Shown here in pieces: positions 12,792-25,853 of a stretch of DNA of 64,000 nucleotides. A program made the translations under genes and the position numbers. This stretch comes from Tachypleus tridentatus (lineage: Eukaryota; Arthropoda; Merostomata; Xiphosura; Limulidae), in contig NC_134830.1 in assembly GCF_004210375.1 (NCBI RefSeq), positions 63,645,326 through 63,709,325 on the forward strand, read 5' to 3'. Positions within the stretch are counted from its first letter, which is position 1, and every line of letters starts with the position of its first letter. Below the pieces are notes generated by a model. That model did not search any database. It was not told the DNA's origin and worked only from the letters and a program-made list of their open reading frames with translations.

Positions 12792-13169
12792 CGTCACTGT
12801 ATAATGAGATTGATTGTACTAGTTTTATTTCCTTTCCTGGCTTGTTTTGCAAATAAAAATCATGTTACACAAATTTAATAGGTACAAGTTAACATCGAAT
12901 GGATTATCATGTACGTAGTACTGAAAGGTTGTAAAATCATAAACTATACTGGAATTGTTATTACATTACGACTGAGTGATTTAAACAATATTAAACCAGT
13001 CTTAAACTTAATGACTTTACACGTGACTTACAATGAAAAAAATTCATAAACACATTTTTACTTTTTCCCATATGCCGGATTATAAATCCGAGAGCAAATG
13101 CTTTACGTCCTGTTACCACACACACAAAAATTGTTTCTCACACTTTGGGGTGTGTTTAACTAGAATAAC

Positions 13170-13305
13170 TGTCAAATTCCACTAATATTATAGTAGTTAA
13201 AATGTTGGCGGATAGGCACCTTTGACTAGCAGCTTATCAGTTGAAAACCTGGAACGGCTAACGAAGATAGCCCGTGGATAGCTTTGCGCAAATTTAAGTC
13301 ACAAA
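13170..13305 (+). repeat. Decayed SINE 3' part (family 1)
   Basis: Keeps pieces of the family-1 body in order: TGTCAAATTCCACTA, TTGGCGGATAGGC, GACTAGCAGC, GGAACGGCTAACGAAGATAG and TAGCTTTGCGCAAATTTAAG. The tRNA head is missing and there are deletions. Confidence 0.65.
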
Positions 13306-16160
13306 ATTTTCATGTAAAACACAGTTGCTACTTTATAATCAGAATAAATGATGTAGAATGGCATGTGCAAAAAGTGCGGGATTATCACACGTGCTAATGA
13401 GAAATTGTCTTAGGTAACATACGACTGGCACATCCGTGAATTATAATCAATGTGCTTGCAGTACGACAATAAGCGAAAGTTGCCTATTCTCATTCACGAC
13501 GTCCTACGTATGATAAAGGCATACTTGGTTTACATACCACATGTGGGTGCAAAAGATAAATAGCTATGTACTAAAAAGGAGGAACGAACTTTCTTCCTAC
13601 CGAAAAATACATCTGTATTGTGATCGATACTCTGAGATTTTAATTTTGTTTTTAAACGATTTTTGTTTCAATGATTTCTAATATCGGTTTCTTTCTACTA
13701 TCGCTTTTTGCCATCTTTTTTTTATCGTATATAATCTGCAAATGAAATCGTTAATGATAATTAAACCCCAAACTCTGAATGTTAAGCCTCACTAAAATAA
13801 ACCTTACATTATTTATTTTTCAAATTTGTCTCTTCATATTTTGATATTCACAGCTGTAAAATATAAAAACTTGGTAAACATTGCCTTGAAAAGTTTTGGG
13901 AGGTTTAGAAAAATTAGTAGTGGGGAGGAAAACATAGCTCCATCCTGGAACCGTCTCTGAGCGAACTGTTTGAAGAAATATTTCCATCCTTTGTTTATAA
14001 CATAAAAACAAAAGTTAAGTTTGGAACATATGCAGCATTTTGAACATTAGCTAACCATAAAATGTTAATGACAGAAATGAATCTTTTTCCCAAATTTCTA
14101 AATATTTAAAATTAAATAATTCTACAGCAATGTAAGTGTAGGATCACTTGAGTAATATCTAATTACATTCTATGTTCAACTGTATCATTGGATTAATTTT
14201 TTGTGGTAAAACCATTCATTTCAGCCTAAAAACTGATAAGAAAGGCATACACAATGAAAATAAGTAACTCACAATTTTGTCTTTTTACGTCAGCAGACAA
14301 AATAAAAAGTTAAACAAAATCTTTCTTTACACATGTATATTAATAAATGCACATTTCTGTCATTGAAGGATGATACATATATATATAAACAAAACATGCT
14401 CCAATAATGTCTGTTGCATATCAAAGGAGAACAGAAAAAATTTGGAAGCAGTGTCAACTGAATACATACACAAACAATAATTATACAAGTGGTTTCAAAC
14501 ATTTTATTAAAGTATATGATTTCATCTCTATAATGTGATATAAATTTTCATTTTTACCTTAGATACATGTATGTTTTACTTCTATATTGTGACAGCTAAT
14601 GAACAAGTAAATTACCCTGACACACAAAGGGGAATTCTCGTTATGGTATTTGATATATTCAGTGAAGATATTCCATAGAAAGTTTTTCATGTATTTTTTT
14701 AGAATTTGTAATGAAACACAAAACAGCTTTTACCTAAAAATAAAATACTCATTAAACAAGAATAGTCTAAAACATTCAACCTATAAAAATTATTTTCAAC
14801 ATTTGCTCCAAGATTACTTATCGTCTAAATGTTCCATGAATGAAAGAGTTTTAACAGTTCTTTCTTAATTTATTGGGGTTGTAAATTAATCATTTCAAAC
14901 ATCCTTTATAACTTACATAAAGTCACATTTATTTACAGAAATTACCTCTTGCATGCATGATTTTAAGCTAAAAGAACACACTGTTTAACAGGATAAAATG
15001 TGTATCCTACAACAGAATATTTATAAATGAAATGTCTTAAAAATAAATGTATCCTGGATGTTCAGTAATATATTTTACAAATAATTATAAGACTTCTATA
15101 TTAATGTATTTAACATCCATAGGCATTATAATTTTTACTGCAATATATTTTTACTTTAGAAATCACAAAATTATTTTTACACAATATTCTTCTCTAGTCT
15201 TTATACATCCAAGTGACCACTAACTATTGCTAGGAACTATGTGCACTGGTTTACAAAAACACTAACTATAAGAATCGCTGCAGTAACTTACTAAGTTGTG
15301 ATGCATTTGAAATTGTAAATACATACTGACACAATATAAAGAAACATTTTTCATGAACTGGTAAGACATTCTATATTACTAAGTTATGCTAACATGTTTT
15401 CCTTTTGTATGGAAAACTTTTCATTGAAGTAAAAAAAGTCATACAGTTTAATATTCTATAAAATAATTTCGAAAGCTGTTGTTTAAACTAAATGAAAAAT
15501 ATTGGTCAAAAGACACATATACACAAGTTAAAATAATATCACACACACATGGGTGGCTTAAAGTTAAAAATTTGAAAAGTTCAAGAATATAAAATTTTGT
15601 CCCTTTTTCTGTATTTATATTTCTTATTCAGTTTTCTGTAATTGACAAAATATTAAATATTTTTTTAAAATTCAGAATACAGAGTACAAAAATTGAACTA
15701 AGTAGAAAAATACACAAAAAGCAAAGATTAGTCTTTTGAAACTGGAACTTTACAAGCTTTTACTGTGGCAATTTTTTCCTTAATTTGTCCATATTAATTT
15801 CTTTTCCTTTTCTACTAAAATTACTGCAAGGCTGTTTAATCTCTCTTATTTCATTATAGAACTAAAAAATATTTTTATCAACTTCAGTCTCAAAAACAAT
15901 CTTTTGCTACTTGTCACACTACTGGCCAGAGTTAACTTCTTAAAACAAGAAACATTGTTAGAAATATTTCTTTGATTTGGTTTTCACATATATAAAATAG
16001 AACCTAATACAGGGTTGAATTTTCTGGTATTTAAATGAGATATTAATTTAAGTTCTGCATACCACCTTTCACCACATGGTAGCATTTTTATAATATTAGC
16101 ATCCCCTAAAATTTAGCTGTAAGTTCTGAGAGCCCTTTGAACCTGCGTTGAGCTGGCATT
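13306..16160. other. AT-rich stretch, no gene recognised
   Basis: Many poly(A)/poly(T) runs and only short frames. This lies downstream (leftwards) of the minus-strand ASAP exon and could be part of that gene's first intron. No ASAP BAR, PH or ArfGAP coding sequence was identifiable here. Confidence 0.5.
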
Positions 16161-16161
16161 G

Positions 16162-16187
16162 CACACACACACACACACACACACACA
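16162..16187. repeat. (CA)n microsatellite
   Basis: Thirteen uninterrupted CA dinucleotides. Confidence 0.95.
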
Positions 16188-16312
16188 TGCAATTAAGTAT
16201 CTAATCAAAATTATTCTAAACCTTTTAGTTCACTCAAAATTATAGTGAAGGAAAATATTTTATTTAAATAATATAAAATATTCACACGATCTAACAAAAA
16301 CAATTATAAGCT

Positions 16313-16336
16313 TTATATATATATATATATATATAT
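16313..16336. repeat. (TA)n microsatellite
   Basis: About twelve uninterrupted TA dinucleotides. Confidence 0.95.
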
Positions 16337-16611
16337 TTTAATCAATCTTGCATGTTTTTTTCAGTTCATAATGTTTCTTGATTAAATTGTGTTAAAATAT
16401 TTGTGCCTTTAAATAGCAAAAGTACTGCATAATGAAAGAAATAATCAATCCTTACAGAACTTCATAACACTATAGCTATGACAAAACAAATACACTATTA
16501 TAAACCAATGTAAATCCCCTCTTCAGTTCATTGTTACACAAACCAAGAATGAGGTGATCAGTCATTCCTTCTGTTTTGTAAATACATTATTAAACTATTG
16601 TACTAACATAT

Positions 16612-16740
16612 CTCAAGAAGGCTGGTATGGGTATGAACACTTACTAATAAAGCAGAGAACATTTTAACCTTCTTGAAACGTTCTCTGTTTTATTAGTAAA
16701 ATAAATACATTTTTATTTCTAATGGGTTCTAGTTATCACA
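16612..16740. mobile_element. Inverted duplication of a hammerhead-bearing repeat tail (copy D)
   Basis: Arms 16641-16660 and 16680-16699 (TTACTAATAAAGCAGAGAAC against GTTCTCTGTTTTATTAGTAA) form an almost perfect 20-bp inverted repeat around a 19-nt loop. The left side carries GGCTGGTATGGGTATGAACA and the right side GAAACGTTCTCTG, the same elements found around copy C at 54973-55060. This is best read as two repeat 3' ends joined head to head. Confidence 0.6.
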
Positions 16741-19700
16741 AAGTTATAGTAGTATTATTCCAGTCGTTATTTTAAAGTGAGTTACAGTTCAAAATACTCC
16801 AAACTTTCCACGAAGCAATGCTAGACCTCAAAGAAGATATTTAGACATGTAAATTGATCCAAGTATCACAAGCAGAATGTGAAACTCCTCCCAAACCAAT
16901 GATGTAGTTGTTCAAATAACTTTTAACAAGGGAGGCCATCATCCATGGCATGCACACAATATCTACCTGTCACATTTGGATCAAATAATTTGTACAGTAG
17001 AGGTTTCAAGACTGAACTAAACTTTTGAAGCAACAATTCCATGCTATACTGATACACAGACTGAAACAGACTTCACAAGACTATCCTATATGCAATACAT
17101 CAAGGGAAATGTGTTCTGCTCTGCTCATAAACAGGCACAAGAGATAAGCAATTTCTAGCACACAGATATTGCTAATCATGTCATTCACATGTGACAAAAT
17201 ACTCCTAAAATATCTCTGTAGAATCACCATATATGAAAACTGTTTACTGCACATACCCTTTCTTTTAAGAAACAGGATAATTTACTATCTGGTTTTACAC
17301 ATTGTTCATTACTTATAATAAACAATGAGTTAGACAACCATATGGTCTTTTTAAGATGCCTCTTATCCACTAATACATAAATATATAGAAGACTTAATAT
17401 CCATATACCTATTTAACATGATTCAAATTAACGACACAAATCACTTTCTGTTAACATCCCTAAGATGAATATATCATTTACTGAAATGATATACATTAAA
17501 CAAAAATCAATTTTTTAATTGAAAACCCTTTATCATTGCTAATTTAAAACAAATAAAAGCATAATTTCATTTCTTCCCAGACACTTTTCAGTTTCTAAAA
17601 TAACTCTTCTCTGACAAGACCTACTTAACTGTGAAAAAAATTACTTTTTTTACCTAAAAGCTTTATATATATATTCTTTGAATTTACTAACAAAATAACT
17701 TACATCAACAATTTATTTTTTCATGATAACAAAATTTAAAATATTCAGAAAAAGGGTTCTTGCAAAGTATATTTTTTCTATAATACAGTCATCACTGGGT
17801 TTAACAGTTAATGGGTAATTATTTACATTTTTGACATGAGATTGATGGAAATTTATTCTTAAACACAGGTTTTCTATTTTTCTAACACATTTGCTTACAA
17901 CAAATATAATATATAAATAACATTGTATGAATTACAACTAAATCTAGAGTTAATAAAAATATTTTTTTCTTTTTTCATATTATATTTATAATTATTGCTC
18001 ATTTCTTTCTTTTTTTATTTGAACTCAGTTAAAATCTCTCTCTATTATACCTTCTAAAGGTAAGATTTCTATCACTCAAGTACAAATTATATTATAATGA
18101 AAATAATCCAAAACTTTGTATGCTGTCATAAATCCAAAAATTAAAGCAAAGAAATCAGACAAAAGTATTTTTCTCTGAAAAGAACAATTTTTTTTTCATT
18201 TGAAGAAAAGGTTACATTAACGTTACATACAATAAATATATTATAAGCCATAAAAGGGATAAAATTTTTATAAACCCTAGCTTTAGTTCTAATTCATATT
18301 ATGTTATTTATTATCTTGTATTTGTTTTGAGCAGATATATGTTAAAGAAACAGAAAACTTGTATTTAAGAATAAATTTACACAAGTCTCATGTTAAAAAT
18401 GTAAGTTAATAAATGCATTATGGAAAAATATCACACTTTATAAGATACTGTTCCAAATATTTCAATTTTAGTATTCATGCAAGAGTAAGAGATGATTTTA
18501 TTAACAAATTGAAAATTACATCAAATATTATACAGTTTAACACAGAGAGAATTTAAGATATATATAAGCTTTAAGATAAAAACACGGAAAGTCTTTCATT
18601 GTTATATAGATCTTGTCTAAGAACAGTCTTAGTTTTGAAACTTAAAAATATCCTGGATGAAACCTTAACTGTCACATTTACCACTATTGTAATATTTTCC
18701 AAGTCTCATTATTATCATTGAACTTTCTTGAATCTTACTGTGTTTTCATTTCAGGTATTAAGGATTTAAATTTATTTGTTATTTCACCTGTTGCCTTTTC
18801 CAAGGTTTTGTCAAGTGACAAAAGTTAATTAAAGTTGGATCAGTTATGTACATTTTACTACATTATTTTTCTTATTATATTTAACAAGGTTATATTTTAA
18901 TTAGAATGCCAATATATAACCTATTTATTGTACAATTCAGGTATTTATTTAACTTATTTATTACTATTTATTGTTTTTCCATAAACATTAACATTTTGCT
19001 TACTACTGGTACTCTCTCCCTATCTGACTTACCAGTAATATTTCATAGTAATTTACCTTAGACATCATCCCCTCTAAAGTTACACAGTTAGAGCTGTTTA
19101 TAGAAGTTTTAAAGACATTGGAAAGAAGCATCATGGGAAGTTTATATTTTACTGCTTTTATAGATTTATACTGCTGTGAAATTTCTCAATTGACGTTAAA
19201 TTTATGACCATGTTTGAAACTAACAACTAGTGTTTATATATTCCACAAGCGTATTCTATTTTTTCTTTAATACTACTTTTTATGGCATTATTTGTTAGAA
19301 TGGTTAATAAGTCAAATGTCATCATTTTACAGTATTATACTTGTGTTATAAAAATTATTTCACATTGTTAGCTCAGTATAGTTATGACTAACCTAATTCT
19401 CCTCAGCTGGCAGAACCTTGTCAAGTATCAGATTTAGAGGTAAAAGCATTGTTAACAGTACAGGTACCCACTGAAGAATCAATGCATTGTAACCATTTTT
19501 AAATGTGAACATACAAATAGTGTATTTAATTAGCTATAATTAATACCAGATTGATTTTTTTTTTTAACTTAACAGGTAGTTTACTTCCTCTAATTGGAAA
19601 TTATATTAATTTAAGGAAGTAGTTGTAATGTAACATTTAGACTGAACCAACAAATTACTTAGAATTCACAGATTTGTACATTTGTATTGAGTATCTGCTC

Positions 19701-20036
19701 ACATAACATTAAATAAATAAAGTAGAACAATAAACATATTTTTGTAGGTAGAACTTGTGCTCTCTATTAATATTTATAACCAAAACTCATTACCTTTTAC
19801 CCTAAAATTCACAAATATCATAAAACTGAGATTTCCTCATCAAAATTCATTTCACTACATAACTATATTTGTGTTGGTTTAGAATTTGTATAGGCATTAT
19901 GTATAAAAAATTTATACACCTGCTGCATACAGTGAGTATGTGTGAATGTGTATTTAAAAACAACACATTTTCTTTGGGTCTTTTGAATAACAATGAGATT
20001 ATTTAGCAAATCAATCAAGACTGCTAGTTCAAAATG

Positions 20037-20037
<1 letters not shown>
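16741..20037. other. AT-rich stretch, no gene recognised
   Basis: About 3.3 kb of very AT-rich sequence without long frames or known repeats. Probably intronic to the minus-strand ASAP gene, by position only. Confidence 0.5.

Positions 20038-20083
<46 letters not shown>
20038..20083. repeat. Compound (CA)n(TA)n microsatellite
   Basis: Five CA units are followed by about sixteen TA units. A minus-strand frame across it (Tyr/Ile/Val-rich) is an artefact of the repeat. Confidence 0.95.
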
Positions 20084-20089
<6 letters not shown>

Positions 20090-20982
20090 AATAATATATA
20101 CACAAAAATGTCTATACATTAAAGCAATAGAGAATAAATACTAAACAGGAATAATTGTAACAAGCTTTGTTAATAAACACAAAACAAATATTTATTTTTA
20201 GTTTAAAAAATAAAATCACTGAAAGTGTAAAAACATTTTTAATATAAACAGGTATATATAACTAGAAAGCAATAGCAGTAGGAGCCGATTATTCACATTC
20301 ACAATTACAGCTATTTCAAATTCATACAACTTCAATATATTACTTATTAATAAATATTTATTGAATGAACTGCATACTTATCAATGTAATAAGTTATGAA
20401 TATCATCATGTAGGAACCCACAATAGTAAAAAGTTAAAAACAATTATTTATTTTGTAATAATTAATATTTTAAATTATTAAACTTAATGATATATTCAAT
20501 CAAGTTTATCAAAATAAGATGCATATTGAAAACATTTATCTTGTTATTAATTTACCTTTTTTTCTGTATTCAATATCAAAGATTACTGATCTTTCTCGAA
20601 ATCAATATGCAATAACACTCAGTCGTGACTCAATGCTAACAGTTAAGTAACTTTAAAGTTATGTTATTAATTATTGATAACGTATGACATGCTTCGTTTA
20701 ATCCAAAATTTGAGATGCACCAGTCAAAAGTTTGTAATTTTATATAGGTCTGGGCAAAAAACTGAAAGTCAACTGTTTTGTAGTATTACATCGTTGAACA
20801 AGTAATATTTGATGAGCTAAATCCTGCACACTCACAATTATAAAATGGAGAAAAGAAAACATAACGTAAATTTTACTCGTTATACAGCAGTTATCCATAA
20901 TTAAATTGTTGCATAATCACTAAATTTTGCGTTTTTATAATTTAGTACTTCATAAATTATGGAATTCTCAAATACAATTTAC

Positions 20983-21108
20983 CTCCTCTAAAGATCCTAT
21001 CGTTTGACGACATTGGGGCATTTTACCAACAAAAGTCGATGTTGTCGGTGAATTATAATCCTCACGAGTTTCTGTTACGAACTCGGCCACGCTCATCAAT
21101 CCAGGCAT
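20983..21108 (-). CDS. ASAP: ASAP-family ArfGAP (ASAP1/ASAP2 orthologue), first coding exon
   Basis: Forty-two codons on the minus strand run from ATG at 21108 to GAG at 20983, followed by a GT donor (GTAAATTG), so the exon ends in phase 0. The peptide contains MSVAEFVTETREDYNSPTTS, then TFVGKMPQCRQTIGSLEE. This matches the start of vertebrate ASAP1/ASAP2 (VSEF.AET.EDYNSPT.SSF ... CRNT...EE), just before the BAR domain. ASAP proteins are Arf GTPase-activating proteins with BAR, PH, ArfGAP, ankyrin and SH3 domains that act at membranes and focal adhesions. The ATG has G at -3 and an in-frame TGA eight codons upstream, so the start is firm. Later exons should lie to the left, and none was recognised in the window, implying a large first intron. 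Whether it is ASAP1- or ASAP2-like cannot be told from this exon. Confidence 0.85.
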
Positions 21109-21300
21109 GGCTGAGTTTTGCAGAAAAATTCACACCATTAACAATCAAACCTCAAAGGAGTTTCATATTCTCAGTCATCAGACTAAGAGTAAACCAATGC
21201 TTACACAAAATCAAATACGTTAGCTTAACCAACAACACTCTCTTTCTGAGAGCTATACTGATTCTTATTATAATCAATGCACTCCAGGGGGCATGACCGT
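21109..21300 (-). promoter_or_regulatory. ASAP: Probable 5' UTR / promoter-proximal region of ASAP gene
   Basis: Sequence immediately upstream (to the right) of the ASAP ATG is less AT-rich than its surroundings and has no in-frame ORF into the start. It is likely 5' UTR. No TATA box or transcription start can be assigned. A plus-strand frame at 21039-21296 is the antisense shadow of this region. Confidence 0.4.
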
Positions 21301-22007
21301 AGAAATCCCTTCTTTTCTCACCTGTTATGAAAACTTAAATGCGTTGAGAAATTTTTACTTACATGTTATTCCAACATATATCTTTGTATAATATATTTCG
21401 TGTCAAGTTTAATTTTTTCGGAAATATGAATGAAGTATTTTGTAAGTTTATTTTTTAAATAAATTCATCGTTGATTATTTTCAAGCAAACAGTATTCTAA
21501 TATATGTGTAATTATTCCTGTTAATAAAACAAAATAACTGTGTAATCAGCTAACTAGATTACTAATAATTTTAGTTTTGCTTTTTTCTAAATTGTTCTCA
21601 ACCACAAGAAATTAAATGGTTTATCATCTCCAATCCTATTTCTCTACAACTGTATAAAAGTTTGATTATCATGCGGTCTTCATCTTGTTTATTTAGCGTT
21701 AAAAATTGTCTGTTTAATATATCGTTGTTAATGGTTTCTAATTAATTTTTGTCGGCGCTTAAGAAAATGTTTTATATCCATTATTATTAGCTGTAGCGTA
21801 GTATTCAATGTGAAAAGATACAGTAAATTCGTATATAGCTGCTATTATTTTAATTTTTTCTCACAGTATTAGATTATGATAATAATATTATTATGATTCA
21901 CAGTTGTTTGAAATCTTCAGATAACTCCTTTCATTATCATTTGTTCGTTTTCTTTGCTCTTTTTAATATAATTGTTTTAGGATAATATTTTAATTTTTGA
22001 CTGGTTT

Positions 22008-22128
22008 TGTGTGTGTGTGTTTTCTTATAGCAAAGCCACATTGGGCTATCTGCTGAGCCCACCGCGGGGAACAGAACCCCTGATTTTAGCGTTGTAAATC
22101 CGAAGGCATACCGCTGTACAAGCGGGGA
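22008..22128 (-). repeat. tRNA-derived SINE (family 2)
   Basis: Minus-strand copy of the family at 2503: head GTACAGCGGTATGCC, B box GGGGTTCTGTTCCCC, hairpin-like TGGGCTCAGCAGATAGCCCA, tail GCTATAAGAAAACACAC. Confidence 0.85.
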
Positions 22129-22270
22129 GCATTGACTGGTTCCATTTCTGCTTGACTAGTTCTTCACAAACTTTCATTATTTTCTATTCTTCACAATTTA
22201 TTTTCTTACTTGTAGTTACGATACATGATTATCAATTCCATACGACATCTTTTACTTTTATTTTAACGTA

Positions 22271-22476
22271 CACCAAACATGTTCGCCTTTTCAGCCGTGG
22301 GGAAGTTATGATATGACGGTCAATCCCACTATTCGTTGGTAAAAGAGTAGCACAAGAGTTGGCGGTGGGTGGTGATGAGTAGCTTCCTTTCCTCTAGCCT
22401 TACACCACTAAATTATGGATGGCTAGCGCAGATAGCTCTCCTGTAGCTTTGCGCGACATTCAAAAACAAACAAACA
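22271..22476 (+). repeat. SINE body, 5'-truncated (family 1)
   Basis: Starts at CACCAAACATGTTCGCC, right after where the tRNA head would end, and runs through GGTCAATCCCACTATTCGTT, TTGGCGGTGGGTGGTGATGA and TAGCTTTGCGCGACATTC to an AAAAACAAACAAAC tail. 5' truncation fits retroposition. Confidence 0.9.
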
Positions 22477-24420
22477 ATTTAACGTACAAATAACTTCTTC
22501 GATACGATACACTACCTTTGCTGAACTTCGAGTTAAATTCTCAAGCAGATATGTTAGTTATCTGATTTTATCCAAATTTGTTTTAAAGTTTGTTTGAGTT
22601 AGAGTTCAATGAGATATTTTCAGGCAAACTGAATTCAACAGGTTAGCAATTAATAGCCACGCACAAGAGGTTCGATAAGGTCTGTATTCGAAATTAATAT
22701 ATCTGATACATTATTCTGGCTGACAAGAAACAAAAACATTATTATTCAACAATATTGTGAATATTCTTATCAAATATGGTGCTTGAAATTGTCTACAGAT
22801 AGATTGAATATGTATTGGAATATAATATTGTAAGCTATCTTTTCAATACTGTAATTTCATTTTTTGACAAAGTATTTGCTAATCATGATAATAATGTAAT
22901 CATCTAGAAATTTTGCATGGAGGAATAAGAGTAGGGTTGAAATGCAAAAACCATGAATAATCAATGATAACTTAGTGAATTTGTAGGTTCAGTATCAGAA
23001 AAGTTATTCACTGAAATTTGTCGATTGATTAACGAGTAAGTTCTGTAAGAGTTTTATTGAGCTAGGAAATTCTGTAATTACCTTTAATGGCCGTTAGAAT
23101 TACTTACCATTTGTCTCTGAATTTCTGTTTAAACCTTGTTTTTGCACTTAGGCGTAGAACTAGAAGTGAAAGTAGAAATAAATAAACTAATTCATTATTG
23201 TTACTTGAACTTAGCATTATTTCTACCAAAAGAACCCACCCAATGATAGAGCATATTTCATGAATACTGTGCATTTCTATCTTCTTGTGGTATTATAATG
23301 TTTATTCTACATTCATTATTTTTGAATATATGGAAGTTTCAAATAACCAAATGGTTAGAAAAGTCATTATATTGCTCTTGTTGTATTGGTCTTTGTTTCT
23401 ATGTTATCAGTAAAAGAGAGTAGTATACGTTACCATTCGAAAATACTATAGTTCAATATAAAATGTTGTATAAGAACATCGACAGTGGTGTCCTTTATCA
23501 GTTGTTTAAATGATAACCAAAGATTAGAGCTCGATCCATGTAAAATTGAGATTGACCAGCCACTCTTGGTAAATGTGGAGTTTCATGCGAACTGAGGGAT
23601 GTTTGGTACTTGCTTTAAGATTGAACGATTAGAAGAGAAAATCCACTAAAAGTGGCTATCTCATGAAAATAAACAGTAAATATACACAGTATGATTATGT
23701 TTCATTCTAATTATAAAAATTGTCCATTTAGTTTTACGCTTTCCCTTCTGCATTGCCATTTCATTTTAGAGGACCCAGTTAGTAAGGGATTCAGAGCTAC
23801 TCCACAATCAATGGGTTCAGATTTGAAACGAAGTTGTCTGGTTCATCATTTCAAAGGAAGGATAGGGATAATAAAAAATACAGAACCAAGTTTAGTTAAA
23901 ATGCAAAAATTTATATTTTCAAGCCTGCAGCTAAGAACTCTGAAAATGTGAACCAAATAGGCTGGAAATAGTGTCTACATTATTTTTCAAAGCCATAAAT
24001 CCCTATTTTGACTCCATGTTTACAGTACTTATCAATTTTAGTAGAATCTCTAGTTTGGGCTTGAAAATATATTTTTGCATTTTAATTCAACTTGTTTCTG
24101 TACTTTTTGACGACTCCTATTCCTCCTTTTAAATTAACAATACTTAATTGTTTAATTTCTTAAGATTTCTATATTCATTCATGGAGTATACAATTTAAGT
24201 TGTATAAATTCAAATGTATTCAGTTGAACGTTACAAGTTTTTCAAAAATTTACTGCTGTATTGGCTTTCTTCTCTTTTTACCAAACCATTATTTACTGAG
24301 ATAAATGGTTTTATATCAGAGCTTTCATAAAAACATGCGATTAACAAGCGTCAATTACACTTGAGCCACTCACAACAACATTGTATATATTAGTTTAGGA
24401 AAAATGGCCTTCATACTCCA
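22477..24420. other. Intergenic, nothing recognised
   Basis: AT-rich. A plus frame at 23691-23951 (86 codons) has no recognisable motif. This lies between the divergent ASAP and FBXO9 genes. Confidence 0.5.
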
Positions 24421-24480
24421 GATATATATAACGTTTATTTTATTTTAATCAATTTTCGCCTTGACGGCTTTATCAGGGAT
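24421..24480 (-). ncRNA. Hammerhead-ribozyme-like core, degenerate (copy B)
   Basis: On the minus strand: CTGATAA (24476-24470, consensus CTGANGA with one change), stem II GCC/GGC closing a 5-nt loop (24468-24458), GAAA (24457-24454), then AACGTTATATATATC. The order is that of a hammerhead core, but the G-to-A change in the first motif would be expected to abolish cleavage. No coding remnant adjoins it. Confidence 0.45.
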
Positions 24481-25853
24481 TATACATATAATTATATACA
24501 TAACTGTGTTTTATGAACTTTTTATCCAATTGTGCAAATACCTACAGTACACACACAAAATTTTGAAGGATAATCGCATACATTAGTATTTATAGCTAAG
24601 TAAATCAACTTTCAATTAAAAATAGTCAACTTTTAAAACAAATCATGGACATTTGCAAAGTTTCATATAGTATATCTGTCTCGGTTTTGGTGCAAAATAC
24701 CCAGCTGATTTTGCTGTAAACTTGTGAAACAACAATATAAATAATAATAATAAAATAAGCGCTCACAATTTTAGCAAAGCACAGAATTCAGTAGGATAAC
24801 TCACTACTCACAAGAGTATAGAAATCTATTACGATATTCATTTAATGTTAAAACTTAGTGAAGTAGTCGCAGTAAACCACGTTGAGACAAAGTACAGCAG
24901 CGAACTTAGAAATGATTAACCCTTAACGTTCCAGTTTCCAATTAATGCGCTATACCTTGCACAACTTGTTTCCATTTAATATTACATTCATTACTATTGC
25001 TCAAATTTCAGTAAAATATTCTTAGTTTTTGATGAAGTGACTTATAAAACTATAATCAGCAATACTGAAGCTGAAGACTCTTGTAAATATATATATATTC
25101 TTTACTTTAATAAAACGAAGAGTTTCCAACTAGTTCTACATTTCTGTCATGTTTGAATAGCTTCAAAATGCTTATGATGGTAGCGAAGAAATGAAAAAGT
25201 TTTAGATAACGGAAGTTTCGGTTTTCAAGAATCAACTTAACAATAGTCCTCTAAGCTTCACATCAGTTTGTTTAGTAAATAAAAGTGGCTGAAAAACAAT
25301 ACTTACTAAATAAGTGCAATTTAAACTAAGATAATCTATAAACAAAATAAGTATGTGGAGCATTGTTGATATTAGCTTTATCTCTTTCAGTTACTTTTAT
25401 TTCGAGTATGAATGATGTTGGATGATTACCAAGGTTACTCTGACCACCTCAATGAAAGAAGACCAAGGTGTTTTAACCAGGCACGTCACCCGTTAAAGAT
25501 ATTGGAATCCAGAGTTCCCAACTTGTACACCTTTAAAATAAACCAAAATATTTTGAGAACTACTTAAAAAATTATCCACCCATTTGCCAGGTAAAAATAT
25601 TCAAGTCATAGGCCAAAAACGATTATACAAGTATTAAAGCCCCCCATAAGGAAAACATTAATACACTTCAAGGGTAAACGTATTATGTCTGGCTAGAATT
25701 TATAAGGAAGTGTAAATATCTGTGCTAATATTTTTAAAGACTGTGTAAAAAGAAATCTAATTATATTTTACGTTTTAGAGGAATTTATTTTATGATGTAC
25801 AGATATTATGCTACCTTTGAATGAAACTGAATTGTTGTTTCTTTTATACAAGA
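24481..25853. other. Intergenic, nothing recognised
   Basis: AT-rich non-coding sequence with no repeat family or frame I can name. Confidence 0.5.

Larger units (their letters stand above)
12495..12795 (-). mobile_element. Penelope-like retroelement 3' end
   Basis: The minus strand reads an endonuclease C-terminal tail (12791 down to 12687), about 110 bp of 3' sequence, then a hammerhead-like motif (12574-12545) and a tail with TTTTCTCAACCCAAACGAGC. Both parts sit in the order expected for a Penelope-like element. Upstream coding sequence is missing, so this is a truncated copy. Confidence 0.75.

Noticed and set aside
19863..20105. 80-codon minus-strand frame rich in Tyr/Ile/Val
   Set aside because: Produced by translating the (CA)n(TA)n microsatellite.
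21039..21296. 85-codon plus-strand frame
   Set aside because: Antisense shadow of the ASAP first exon and its 5' UTR.
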